From positions 1 through 64,000 of the forward strand of contig CAUAAZ010000010.1 in the NCBI GenBank assembly GCA_958427145.1: a stretch of DNA of 64,000 nt, in the 5' to 3' direction. Made by a program: the position numbers and the translations under genes. This stretch comes from an uncultured Collinsella sp. GTDB taxonomy: Bacteria > Actinomycetota > Coriobacteriia > Coriobacteriales > Coriobacteriaceae. The notes beneath the pieces are model-generated. The model saw only the letters and a program-made list of their open reading frames with translations, was not told the DNA's origin and searched no databases. Each line of letters starts with the position of its first letter. Within the stretch, counting starts at the first letter, position 1. Shown here one piece after another: positions 17,572-25,981 of this stretch.

Positions 17572-20130
17572 TTATTTGCCCTTGGGCTTGCTGGCGTAGA
17601 ACTTCTTCTTTTTGGGCTTACCTGCGCAGGCAGTCTTGCCGTCGCCGCGCGGCCCTCGGTCGCCGGTCTGCGCGTGCGCGGGCGCCGTTGCGCGAGGCTT
17701 GCGGGCCTCGGGGTTACGCAGTTCCTCGACGCGCTCGGCAATTTCCTCGGCGCTAAAGCCGACCTCGGCCATGGCGTCCTCGATGGGCAGGCGGCGCACG
17801 ATATAGCAATGATGCACCTTCTGGTTGCGCGCGAAATCCTCGGGGATGGTCTGCGCCGTAATGTCCTGTAGCACCACGCCCGCACGCGCGAGCTTGCGCG
17901 TTTCGGGGCGGAAGCCGCGCAGGTTGCAGCTAAAGATGGCATGTCCGCCCTGTGCGAGCAGGCGCGACACGCCGGCCAAAAGCTCAACATGGTCGCGCTG
18001 GACATCCCAGGTACGGCGGCCCATCTTTGACGAGTTCGAGAACGTGGGCGGGTCGACAAAGATCAGGTCCCAGCGGTTGCGCGTCTGGCGCTGGTCGCGA
18101 ATCCAGGCGAGCACGTCGTCGCGCACAAAATGATGCTGCGGACCAACAAAGCCGTTCTGGCGCATATTGCGCTCGGCCCAGTCCAGGTAGGTGTTGGAAA
18201 GGTCGACTGTCACGGTTTCCTCGACGCCGCCGTCGGCCGCATAGCAGGTGGCGGTGCCGGTGTAGGCGAACAGGTTGAGGAAGCGGCGCGCCTGTTTGGC
18301 GTGCTCGCGCACCAGGTTGCGGGTGACGCGATGATCCAGGAAGATGCCCACATCCAAATAGTCGTCAAAGTTGACGGCAAAGGTAAGGCCGCCCTCTTCG
18401 ATGAGCGGCAGACGACGGCGCGCGATGTTGGCGCGCTCGCCCGAGCCACCCTTGCCGGCGCCCTGTTTGCCGTACTGCGAGCCGCCGCGCGAACGCATGC
18501 GGGCCTTGGCGTGCACGTGCTCGGCCGGAACATCAAGAATACGCGGCGCGATGGCCAAGATGTCGAGCATGCGGGCCTGGGCAAGCGCGGGGTCGATGGT
18601 CTTGGGTGCGGCGTATTCGGCAATGACGAGCCAGCGGCCCGGCGTCTGCGGGCAGCCCTCGTACAGGTCGATGGCGGCGGAGTAGTCGGGCAGGTCGGCA
18701 TCGTAGACGCGGTAGCAGCTCACGCCCTCGCGCTTGGCCCACTTGCGGCGCAGGCGGGCATTCTTGCGCAGGCGGTTGGCGAACTGCTCAGACTCGGGAA
18801 TGAGCACGGGCAGCGGCTTGCCGTCGCCCAGGTCGAGCGTGGCGGCAGGTTCGGGCGTGGGAGTATCGGCGGCTTCGTCATGAGCGTCTGCGGTCTGTTC
18901 CTCGGCATCTGCGCTGATCGCTGCTTCAAATGCCGCGGCGGCGTGGTCGAGCGAGGGCCAAATCTCAATAGCCGCCTCCTCGTTGTTGGGCATGACGGCG
19001 ATCGAGCGCTTGGGCTCGGCGTGGAGCGCGCGGGCCAGCAATCCGTCGCGGGTGAGCGCGGCGACCGGCGCCGAAGCGAGCTCGGGGGCGCGGCGCAGCT
19101 CGCCGATGAGCGTCATGGCATCGTGCATGAGTGAAAGCGGTGTCTCGGTCGTATCCGCGACGAGGGCGGCACCGGCGACAGTGCCCGCGTGGTCCAGCAC
19201 GGTGGCGGACTTAGCGGCGCAAAAATCGACAAAGCGCTTGTAGCCGGCACACTTGACCATGCGCTCGGCGGTCTTGCGGGCGGTGGGGTCAATGTCCATG
19301 GCCACGATGCGCGCCTGGCGCTCGCGCGCTGCCGCCTCGCGCTCGCGCGCCTCGGCAAGCAGCTGCTCCCACAGAGCGGCGTCGTGTAGCTGCCAGCCCT
19401 CAAAGCCCCAGCGCTCGCGTGCGGCGCCCGGGGCGCGGTCGGTCAGAATGTTCACGGCTTCCAGCAACAGGCCGCCGCCGGCGCACGAGGCATCGATTAG
19501 CGTGGGAAGGGCTTCATTCTCGTAATCGTCGGCCGTCAACTCGCGCTCGCACAGTGCGGTCCAGCCGACCTGCGCCAGCACCAGGGCGGCGTAGTCGGGG
19601 CGCAACACGTGCGCGCCCTCGCCGGCACGGGTCGCCGCGGGCGGCAGGCGCTTGAACAGTGGGTCGCCCGAAAGGTCCAGGCTGATGCTCGCGCGGCGCT
19701 GGCGCAGCGAAAGCAACAGGTGAACGTCGGGATCGGCAGCGTCGACATCGGCGCGACGGCCCGTGGTCTCGGCCAGACGGTCGCACAGCGCGTCCTTGGC
19801 GCGCAGGGCTGAGAAGCGCGTGTTGCGCAGCTGCTCGGTCACGCCGCGGGCGGTGATGGCAATGGTGGCGCCGGGGCGGACGATGTTCTCCCAGGCGATG
19901 TCGTAAACGCTATCGTACAGCTCATCGGCATCCTGTGCCTCAAAGCGCCCGAGCACCGCAAACACGCGGCTCGCTAGGCGCGACCACAGACAGGCGCGGT
20001 AGCCTTCTTCGAGCTCGCCCTCAAACGTGGCGCGGCCCTTCAGCCGGCGAACATGCGAAAGCCCGAGGCGTTTAAGCTCATCGGCGAGTGCGGACTCAAA
20101 GCCTTCGGGGCAGCTTGCGTAAAATTCCAT
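17572..20130 (-). CDS. rlmKL: RlmKL-like bifunctional 23S rRNA methyltransferase
   Basis: 852 residues. Order: N-terminal ferredoxin-like/THUMP part (MEFYASCPEGFESALADEL, then residues ~50-160), an RlmL-like methyltransferase domain (~165-450), an Ala/Glu-rich linker, and an RlmK-like Rossmann methyltransferase (~480-790) with RFLNLFAYTGTATCYAA (SAM motif I) and FVDPPTFSNSSKM (catalytic motif IV). The tail is Lys/Arg-rich. E. coli RlmKL makes m2G2445 and m7G2069. Here the first domain reads DASCAGGGLLLEA in place of DPxCGSGTxxIEA, and I find no NPPY motif in it, so the m2G activity may be lost. The RlmK half looks intact. Confidence 0.8.
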   Translation of the reverse strand: MEFYASCPEGFESALADELKRLGLSHVRRLKGRATFEGELEEGYRACLWSRLASRVFAVLGRFEAQDADELYDSVYDIAWENIVRPGATIAITARGVTEQLRNTRFSALRAKDALCDRLAETTGRRADVDAADPDVHLLLSLRQRRASISLDLSGDPLFKRLPPAATRAGEGAHVLRPDYAALVLAQVGWTALCERELTADDYENEALPTLIDASCAGGGLLLEAVNILTDRAPGAARERWGFEGWQLHDAALWEQLLAEAREREAAARERQARIVAMDIDPTARKTAERMVKCAGYKRFVDFCAAKSATVLDHAGTVAGAALVADTTETPLSLMHDAMTLIGELRRAPELASAPVAALTRDGLLARALHAEPKRSIAVMPNNEEAAIEIWPSLDHAAAAFEAAISADAEEQTADAHDEAADTPTPEPAATLDLGDGKPLPVLIPESEQFANRLRKNARLRRKWAKREGVSCYRVYDADLPDYSAAIDLYEGCPQTPGRWLVIAEYAAPKTIDPALAQARMLDILAIAPRILDVPAEHVHAKARMRSRGGSQYGKQGAGKGGSGERANIARRRLPLIEEGGLTFAVNFDDYLDVGIFLDHRVTRNLVREHAKQARRFLNLFAYTGTATCYAADGGVEETVTVDLSNTYLDWAERNMRQNGFVGPQHHFVRDDVLAWIRDQRQTRNRWDLIFVDPPTFSNSSKMGRRTWDVQRDHVELLAGVSRLLAQGGHAIFSCNLRGFRPETRKLARAGVVLQDITAQTIPEDFARNQKVHHCYIVRRLPIEDAMAEVGFSAEEIAERVEELRNPEARKPRATAPAHAQTGDRGPRGDGKTACAGKPKKKKFYASKPKGK

Positions 20131-20205
20131 GGGTGACCTCTCTGGTTGCGTCGCTCCATTATATGATGGATGCTTCGTTTGCCCTTATCCTCGAAAGGAA
20201 CCCAT

Positions 20206-21033
20206 ATGATTGATGCGTGCCCCGATTCCGCCGTGCTCTTTTTTGACGTGGACGGCACGCTGACGTCGTTCGATCCCGACAACATGACCGACAAGGACTT
20301 TTCGGCGGTTCGCCCCTCGCAGGCGGTCGTCGAGGCGTTTCATCGTCTGCGCGACGCGGGACACAAGGCGTTTATCTGCACGGGTCGCCCCCTGTGGCTC
20401 ATCGCCGATAGCTTGCGTGCGCTCGACCCCGCGGGCGTCGTTGCCATGGCGGGCGCCACGCTCGAGGTCGAGGGCCGCGTGGTGTATGAGGACTGCTTTG
20501 ACGAAGACATTGTTGAGGAGCTTGCACGCCGTATGGCCGCGGCAGGGATTGAAGCCTTTTTCGAGACCAACGTGGCTACTTTTGCCCTGGAACCCGCGGG
20601 TGTTGAGCAGTCGTCTCTGATCGGCACTTCTGTGGTGCACAGCACCGAGGAAATGCGCGTCGACGGCCGTCTGCGCGTGGGCAAGGTAGGCATCGTCGCG
20701 AGCGACCTGGCTCGCGTAGCCAACGATGATGGCTTTATCGATCGCGAGTTTGAGCTGTGCAACACCGGTGGTCAGAATCGCGAGCTGAGCCCCAAGGGCA
20801 TCGACAAGGGCGTAGGCGTGGCGCGAGCGCTGGAATACCTGGGTCGCACCGGCAACGCGCGCACCTTTGGCTTCGGCGATTCGGGTAACGACCTGGGCAT
20901 GCTCGCTGCGGTCGAGACGGCTGTCGCCATGGGCAACGCCATGCCCGAAGTCAAAGCGCTCGCCGACTACGTGACCGACGACGTCGCGCACGATGGCACC
21001 GTCACAGCGATGCAGCATTTCGGCCTCATCTAA
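20206..21033 (+). CDS. HAD-superfamily (Cof-type) phosphatase
   Basis: 275 residues; ATG 20206 behind CGAAAGGAA. HAD motif I is VLFFDVDGTLTSF (Asp nucleophile and Asp+2), motif II is AFICTGRP, and motifs III/IV are LSPKGIDKGVGVARAL and FGFGDSGNDLGMLAAV. The C2B-type cap between about residues 85 and 190 is typical of Cof/YbjI proteins that hydrolyse sugar phosphates, FMN or pyridoxal phosphate. The substrate cannot be told from sequence. It diverges from the rRNA methyltransferase gene across 75 bases that must hold both promoters. Confidence 0.85.
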   Translation: MIDACPDSAVLFFDVDGTLTSFDPDNMTDKDFSAVRPSQAVVEAFHRLRDAGHKAFICTGRPLWLIADSLRALDPAGVVAMAGATLEVEGRVVYEDCFDEDIVEELARRMAAAGIEAFFETNVATFALEPAGVEQSSLIGTSVVHSTEEMRVDGRLRVGKVGIVASDLARVANDDGFIDREFELCNTGGQNRELSPKGIDKGVGVARALEYLGRTGNARTFGFGDSGNDLGMLAAVETAVAMGNAMPEVKALADYVTDDVAHDGTVTAMQHFGLI

Positions 21034-21092
21034 TGAATCCCGCGTTCTGACGTTTGCTCAAACTGCGACTCTTTGCTTTTGCATGCTCAATC

Positions 21093-21171
21093 GGTTTATC
21101 AATCCAAACACTGAAGCGTTTATACCGTTCGCCGAGAAGATAAAAAACCGCAGTTCACGCCTTGATAAACC
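21093..21171. repeat. Short-armed inverted repeat upstream of the transaldolase gene
   Basis: GGTTTATCAA (21093-21102) and TTGATAAACC (21162-21171) form 10-bp perfect arms around 59 bases that include ATAAAAAACCGCAG. That last block resembles the core of the elements at 24555-24692 and 33987-34138, and it points the same way relative to the gene downstream. The right arm ends 55 bases before ATG 21227. Confidence 0.5.
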
Positions 21172-21226
21172 TAGGTAAAGTGTTTAGCAGTTTAACGCCC
21201 ATGTGCAAGCGAAAGGAATCAGGCAG

Positions 21227-21931
21227 ATGGCAATCAAGGTGTTCGCTGACGGTGCAAACCTCGAGGGCATGCTCGACATGTACGAGAACGGCAACGTTCA
21301 GGGTTTCACGACTAACCCGTCCCTTATGAAGAAGGGCGGCGTGACGGATTACCGCGCGTTTGCCAAGGAGGTCCTGGCCCACATCACCGATGTGTCCGTG
21401 TCGTTTGAGGTCTTTGCCGATGACGTCGAGACCATGGAGGTCGAGGCCCGTGAGATCGCTACCTGGGCCGACAACGTCTACGTCAAGATTCCGTGCGTGA
21501 CCACCAAGGGCGAGTCCACCGCCGAGCTGGTCCGCAAGCTTTCGGCTGACGACATCAAGGTTAACGTCACTACTATCTTTACCCCCGAGCAGGTTGACGA
21601 GATGGTCGAGGCCGTTGACGCCGAGACACCGTCCATCATCTCGCTCTTTGCCGGCCGCATCGCCGACACCGGTGTCGATCCCATTCCGTTTATGACGGAG
21701 TCGGTCAAGAAGGCCGCCGCCAAGCCCAACTGCGAGGTCCTGTGGGCGTCCACACGCGAGCTCATCAATATTTACCAGGCCGAGGCCTGCGGTTGCCAGA
21801 TCATCACGGTGCCCAACAGCATCCTGGCCAAACGCAAGAACATCGGCCGTGACCCGTACGAGGTCTCGCTCGACACCGTCCGCGGCTTTGCCAAGGATAT
21901 CGCCGCTTTGGGCTTCCATATTCTGCCGTAA
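21227..21931 (+). CDS. Transaldolase of the small TalC/FSA type
   Basis: 234 residues. ATG 21227 follows GCGAAAGGAATCAGGCAG; the upstream ATG 21203 has no site. Class I aldolase landmarks are FADGANLEGMLDMYENG, GFTTNPSLMKKGG and VYVKIPC, with the Schiff-base Lys in the last, then VNVTTIFTPEQV, ISLFAGRIADTG and WASTRELINIYQAEACGC. The size fits the short transaldolase/fructose-6-phosphate aldolase group, not the ~320-residue classical form. It probably works in the non-oxidative pentose phosphate pathway or in sugar aldol cleavage. Transaldolase versus FSA activity cannot be separated here. Confidence 0.85.
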   Translation: MAIKVFADGANLEGMLDMYENGNVQGFTTNPSLMKKGGVTDYRAFAKEVLAHITDVSVSFEVFADDVETMEVEAREIATWADNVYVKIPCVTTKGESTAELVRKLSADDIKVNVTTIFTPEQVDEMVEAVDAETPSIISLFAGRIADTGVDPIPFMTESVKKAAAKPNCEVLWASTRELINIYQAEACGCQIITVPNSILAKRKNIGRDPYEVSLDTVRGFAKDIAALGFHILP

Positions 21932-21962
21932 CGCGAACACTGGCTACGCCGCGGGCTGTTCG

Positions 21963-22032
21963 CCCCGGCCTTTCCTTTCCCTATCGCTCACGCGCTACGC
22001 GAGGGTCGCGCTAGGCAAAGGAAAGGCCGGGG
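21963..22032. repeat. Inverted repeat after the transaldolase gene
   Basis: Perfect 16-bp arms CCCCGGCCTTTCCTTT (21963-21978) and AAAGGAAAGGCCGGGG (22017-22032) around a GC-rich 38-base centre. An outer short pair, ACTGGC (21939-21944) and GCCAGT (22049-22054), continues the nesting. It lies 31 bases after the stop. Confidence 0.75.
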
Positions 22033-22110
22033 CTGCCGACACGAGCTTGCCAGTAGGTTGGTGATTGGCTTCTATATCCTGCCGCGGACTAAGGTACCCC
22101 CGCCTGCGCC

Positions 22111-22280
22111 GTGCAAAATTGAGAGTATTCAGCAAGGTAAAGGCTTTTACCAGTTAACCGAAGCACGGAATAGCCCCCGTTTTGGCTCTGAGGACGCTAA
22201 AACGGGGGCTGTTTTTTGCTTTTTCGTCTCTGAGGGGCGTCCGGAACGGCAGAAATTGCAGAATACTCGCGATTTTGCAC
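22111..22280. repeat. Nested inverted repeat around a strong terminator, between transaldolase and tex
   Basis: GTGCAAAATTGAGAGTATTC (22111-22130) pairs with 22261-22280 at 18 of 20 positions, and flanking GGTACCCCC/GGGGGGACC extends it weakly. Inside stands the terminator at 22172-22217. The right arm overlaps a further dyad, CTCGCGAT (22266-22273) with ATCGCGAG (22281-22288). Confidence 0.7.
22172..22217 (+). terminator. Strong terminator for the transaldolase transcript
   Basis: AGCCCCCGTTTT (22172-22183) and AAAACGGGGGCT (22199-22210), a perfect 12-bp stem with a 15-base loop, followed by GTTTTTT. Confidence 0.85.
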
Positions 22281-22313
22281 ATCGCGAGAGGGGGGACCCT
22301 TGCTTTAGGCGGT

Positions 22314-24461
22314 TTACTTCCCCTGTACCATGGTGAGCGAGATCTTCTTGCGGTCGCGATTGACCTTTTCGACCCACACCTTGACCGTGTCGCCGACGCG
22401 TACCACGTCGCTCGGGTGCTTGACAAAGCGGTTGGCCAGCTTGGAGATGTGTACCAGGCCGTCCTGGTGCACGCCCACGTCGACGAAGGCGCCAAAGTCC
22501 ACAACGTTGCGCACCGTGCCCTTGAGCTCCATGCCGGGCTCCAGATCGTCGATGGAAAGCGCCGAGCGGCTAAAGACTACCTCGGGCGCGTCGTCGCGCG
22601 GGTCGCGGCCGGGCTTTTTGAGCTCGTTGACGATGTCGATGAGCGTGAGGGTGCCGCAGTCCAGGTCGCTTGCCAGCGTCGAGATGCTGCCCAGACGGCG
22701 CTCGATGTCGGGCACGCCGCCGCGGCTGAGCTCGCTGGCTTTAACGCCTGCGCGCTCCAGGACGGACGTGGCCACCTCGTAGCTCTCCGGGTGGACGCTT
22801 GTCGCGTCGAGCGGGTTCTTGCCGCCGCTGATGCGCAGGAAGCCCGCGGCGTTGAGGTATGCCTTGGGTCCCAGCTTGGGGACCTTCTTGAGCTGGCGGC
22901 GATCGGTAAAGGCGCCGTTTTCCTCGCGGTAAGCCACGATATTCTTGGCCACGCTCGGTGTGATGCCCGATACGTATCCCAGCAGGCTCGCGCTCGCGGT
23001 GTTGACGTCGACGCCCACGCGGTTAACGACGTCTTCCACCACGTGACCCAGCGTGCGCGAAAGCTCGGCCTGGTCAAGGTCGTGCTGGTACTGGCCAACG
23101 CCGATGGACTGGGGCGGAATCTTGACGAGCTCTGCCAGCGGGTCCTGCAGGCGGCGACCCAGGCTCATGGCGCCGCGCACGGTGACGTCCAGGTCGGGGT
23201 ATTCCTGGCTGGCGAGTTCGGAGGCGGAGTACACCGAGGCGCCGGCCTCGTTGACGATGGTATAGCGAAGACTGGGCGCCTGCTCGGCAATGAACTCCGA
23301 GACGACTTCCTCGGTCTCGCGGCTGGCGGTGCCGTTGCCGATGACGATGGTGTTGACGCCGTCCTTCTTGACGAGGCGGGCGAGCTCGCGCTTGGTGCCG
23401 GCGACGTCGTGGCGCGGCTTGGTGGGGTAGACCACGCCGTGGTCGAGTAGCTTGCCGGTCTCGTCCATGACGGCGACCTTGCAGCCGGTGCGGTAGCCCG
23501 GATCGAGTGCGAGCACGCGGGCACCGCGCACGGGGCGCGCCGAGAGCAAGCCCTCGAGATTCTTGGCAAAGACGTTGATGGCCTCGGTCTGGGCGCGGAC
23601 GGTGAGCTTGGCGCGGGCCTCGCGCTCCAGCGAGGGGGCCATCAGGCGCTTGTAACCGTCAGCGATGGCGGCATCGAAGATGGGGGCAAACACGCCCTGG
23701 CGTCGGGGCCAACGGCTGCCGAGGCGTGCCGTGGCGGCAGCGCCGTCGACGTTCACGCGCACGCGGAGTTTGCCCTCGCGCTCACCGCGATCGATAGCCA
23801 GCACGCGGTGGTTGGGTATACGGCGCAGCGGCTCATCATAGTTGTAGTAGGGCTCGTAGGGAGTCTTTTCGGCGGGGTCGGTGGCCTCGACGACGATATC
23901 GGCGGTGTTTTGCGTAAAGGCGCGCAGGTCGGCGACGTTCTCGGGGTCTTCGGCCACCGTCTCGGCCACGATGTCTGCCGCGCCGGCGAGCGCCTTCCCG
24001 GGCGTGTCGAAGCCGGCTTCCTCGTTGACGTAGGCCGCGGCGGTGTCGAGCGCGCTGCCCTTGGCGGATGCCTGCATGATGATCATGTTGGCGAGCGGCT
24101 CCAGGCCGGCCTCGCGGGCCTTCTGCGCGCGGGTCATGCGCTTTTTGCGGTAGGGCTTGTAGAGGTCCTCGACACGCTGGAGCTGTGTGGCCTCGCGAAT
24201 CTGCTGCTCGAGTTCGGGCGTGAGTTTGCCCTGGGCGTCGATGAGCAGAATGACGTCCTCTTTACGCTGCTCAAGATTGCGCAGGTAGGACAGGCGCTCG
24301 TCGAGTGCGCGCAGGGCGACGTCATACATGCCGCCCGTGGCTTCCTTGCGGTAGCGCGAGATAAAGGGGATGGTGTTGCCCTCGTCGATGAGCTTGACGG
24401 CCGCCTCGACGTTGGCGGCCTTAAGGTTGAGCTCGCGGGCGAGCTGGGCGATAAGATCCAT
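22314..24461 (-). CDS. tex: Tex-type S1 RNA-binding protein
   Basis: 715 residues. ATG 24461 has AAGGAG four bases upstream, so longer readings to 24548 are unlikely. Domains in order: Tex N-terminal helical part (residues ~1-190), a YqgF/RNase H-like domain (VLALDPGYRTGCKVAVMDE near 320), helix-hairpin-helix repeats (SGITPSVAKNIVAYREENGA near 490) and a C-terminal S1 domain (KGTVRNVVDFGAFVDVGVHQ). Tex binds nucleic acid and influences transcription and expression of virulence or stress genes in other bacteria. An unusual inverted-repeat element (24555-24692) lies 94 bases upstream of the start. Confidence 0.9.
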   Translation of the reverse strand: MDLIAQLARELNLKAANVEAAVKLIDEGNTIPFISRYRKEATGGMYDVALRALDERLSYLRNLEQRKEDVILLIDAQGKLTPELEQQIREATQLQRVEDLYKPYRKKRMTRAQKAREAGLEPLANMIIMQASAKGSALDTAAAYVNEEAGFDTPGKALAGAADIVAETVAEDPENVADLRAFTQNTADIVVEATDPAEKTPYEPYYNYDEPLRRIPNHRVLAIDRGEREGKLRVRVNVDGAAATARLGSRWPRRQGVFAPIFDAAIADGYKRLMAPSLEREARAKLTVRAQTEAINVFAKNLEGLLSARPVRGARVLALDPGYRTGCKVAVMDETGKLLDHGVVYPTKPRHDVAGTKRELARLVKKDGVNTIVIGNGTASRETEEVVSEFIAEQAPSLRYTIVNEAGASVYSASELASQEYPDLDVTVRGAMSLGRRLQDPLAELVKIPPQSIGVGQYQHDLDQAELSRTLGHVVEDVVNRVGVDVNTASASLLGYVSGITPSVAKNIVAYREENGAFTDRRQLKKVPKLGPKAYLNAAGFLRISGGKNPLDATSVHPESYEVATSVLERAGVKASELSRGGVPDIERRLGSISTLASDLDCGTLTLIDIVNELKKPGRDPRDDAPEVVFSRSALSIDDLEPGMELKGTVRNVVDFGAFVDVGVHQDGLVHISKLANRFVKHPSDVVRVGDTVKVWVEKVNRDRKKISLTMVQGK

Positions 24462-24554
24462 GAAACTCCTTGCGTTTGAGGTGCGTTTGCGGCACAGGGC
24501 TACCAAGGATACCACCCGTCCCAAAAGACTGTTTTGGGGCCGCGCCATGAAAAC

Positions 24555-24692
24555 GGCCTATCTACTACGTTTAACCCGTATGGGTCGACCATCCCCCGGT
24601 TTTCCGAGAATACGCAAGTCGTCTACCTGCGGTTTTTATTTCGCGAAATTTGGCATGGTTAAGGGCGATCGGTTAAACGTAGTAGATAGGCC
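24555..24692 (-). repeat. Nested inverted-repeat element, family D copy 1, upstream of tex
   Basis: Perfect 22-bp arms (24555-24576 and 24671-24692) around 94 bases. On the minus strand the inside contains ACCATGCC (24652-24659) and AAAACCGCAGGTAGA (24622-24636), the same blocks in the same order and spacing range as in the element at 33987-34138, whose arms are different. TTTCGCGAAA (24640-24649) is palindromic. It points toward tex as the other copy points toward its downstream gene. Confidence 0.8.
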
Positions 24693-24770
24693 CATTTCGT
24701 GGCGAACGAATCAGACTGAGGCGCAAAATGGCCCCCGCCCCAGAAAAATCGTCGGCAAGGTAGCAAAATG

Positions 24771-24798
24771 CCCCGCGGGCAGGAGGCTGCTCGCGGGG
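24771..24798 (-). terminator. Terminator after the Gfo/Idh/MocA gene
   Basis: CCCCGCG (24771-24777) and CGCGGGG (24792-24798). On the minus strand the stem is followed by CATTTTGC, a weak T run, about 73 bases after the oxidoreductase stop. Confidence 0.55.
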
Positions 24799-24870
24799 TA
24801 AAGAAGAGGGGCTTGTTGGCGGCGGGCCAAGGCGCTCGGCGGGGAGTCTGCCGCGGCTCGCCCTAAAGCA

Positions 24871-25911
24871 TTACAGCTCGACGAGCTGGCCGGTCTCGGC
24901 GGCCTCCTTGATAGCGTTAAGCAGCGTGAGCGTCTTGACGTTATCGGCGGGGGTCACGACGGGCTCGACCTCGCGGCGGACAACCTTCACAAAGTGCTTG
25001 AGCTGCATCTTGTGCGGCAGTGCCGGGTCGACGGCCGGAATCTCCATCTGCAGCGGCTTGTGCCAGTTGGAGGCGCCGTCGTAAGAGAACTGGTGCAGGC
25101 GGGGCAGCGACAGGGCGCCCTTAGTGCCGCCGATAAAGTAGGCGTCGGCGTCGAAGGGGCGGTACTGCGGATCCTCGCGAGCGGTTGCCTCCCAGTTCCA
25201 GGGGCTGGCGGTGGCGTCGGAGATGGTCATGCTTGCGAGCGCGCCATCGGCAAAACGGACGTTGACCACGGCGGAGTCCTCGGTCTCAAAACCGCGGGCG
25301 GCGCTGGACTGCATACCCTGGACGGCAACGGGCTCGCCCAGCAGGTAGCGGAGCAGGTCGACGTCGTGAACCAGGTTGACCAGGATCGGGCCGGCACCCT
25401 TCTTACGGCGCCACTCGACGTCGAAGTACTCGTCATTCTTATAGATCATGTAGTGGAAGCTCGACACGGTGAGCTTGCCCAGCTCGCCGGACTCGATGAT
25501 CTCCTTGGCCTTGTTGACGAAGGGGTTGTGGCGACGGTGCTGGCCCACGAGCACGGGCACGCCGGCGGTCTCGGCCTCGGCAGCGAAAGCCTGGGCATCC
25601 TCCAGGTCGTTGGAGATCGGCTTTTCGACCAACGGCACGATATTGCGCTTCACAGCCTCGCGAGCAACGCCCAGGTGCAGGTCGTTGGGGGTGGCGATAA
25701 TGACGGCCTCGGGCTTGACCTCGTCCATCATCTGGGCGGGATCGGTGTAAAACGGCACGCCGGCGGCCTCGGCCGTGGCGCGGGCGCCCTCAAAGGCGTC
25801 GGCGATGGCGACGAGCTCGGCCTCGGGCTCCTCGGTGACAAAGCGGATGTGGTTGCGGCCCATGGCGCCGGCGCCGATAACGGCAATGCGGACGGGGTTG
25901 AGCTCAGACAT
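24871..25911 (-). CDS. Gfo/Idh/MocA-family NAD(P)-dependent oxidoreductase
   Basis: 346 residues. N-terminal Rossmann fold with IAVIGAGAMGRNHIRF (GxGxxG), then VIIATPNDLHLGVAREAV and VPLVEKPISNDLEDA, where EKP carries the family's Lys. The C-terminal substrate domain has GPILVNLVHDVDLLRYLLGE, which includes the conserved H-D/D-x-x region. Such enzymes oxidise or reduce sugars, inositols or sugar acids. It is the last gene of an operon with an SDR and an MFS carrier opposite a LysR regulator, so a joint uptake-and-oxidation pathway is likely. The substrate is unknown. Confidence 0.85.
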   Translation of the reverse strand: MSELNPVRIAVIGAGAMGRNHIRFVTEEPEAELVAIADAFEGARATAEAAGVPFYTDPAQMMDEVKPEAVIIATPNDLHLGVAREAVKRNIVPLVEKPISNDLEDAQAFAAEAETAGVPVLVGQHRRHNPFVNKAKEIIESGELGKLTVSSFHYMIYKNDEYFDVEWRRKKGAGPILVNLVHDVDLLRYLLGEPVAVQGMQSSAARGFETEDSAVVNVRFADGALASMTISDATASPWNWEATAREDPQYRPFDADAYFIGGTKGALSLPRLHQFSYDGASNWHKPLQMEIPAVDPALPHKMQLKHFVKVVRREVEPVVTPADNVKTLTLLNAIKEAAETGQLVEL

Positions 25912-25942
25912 TTCGACTCCTTAAATACTGGTGACCGGTGGA

Positions 25943-25973
25943 ATGCGACAAAGGGGCCGTCCCTTTGTCGCAT
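25943..25973. repeat. CAAAGGG palindrome, copy 3
   Basis: ATGCGACAAAGGG and CCCTTTGTCGCAT, 13-bp perfect arms, five-base centre. It lies between the MFS gene and the Gfo/Idh/MocA gene of one operon. The outer bases (TGCGA/TCGCA) differ from copy 1 (TGTGA/TCACA) on both sides at once. Confidence 0.85.
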
Positions 25974-25981
25974 CGGTAAAA

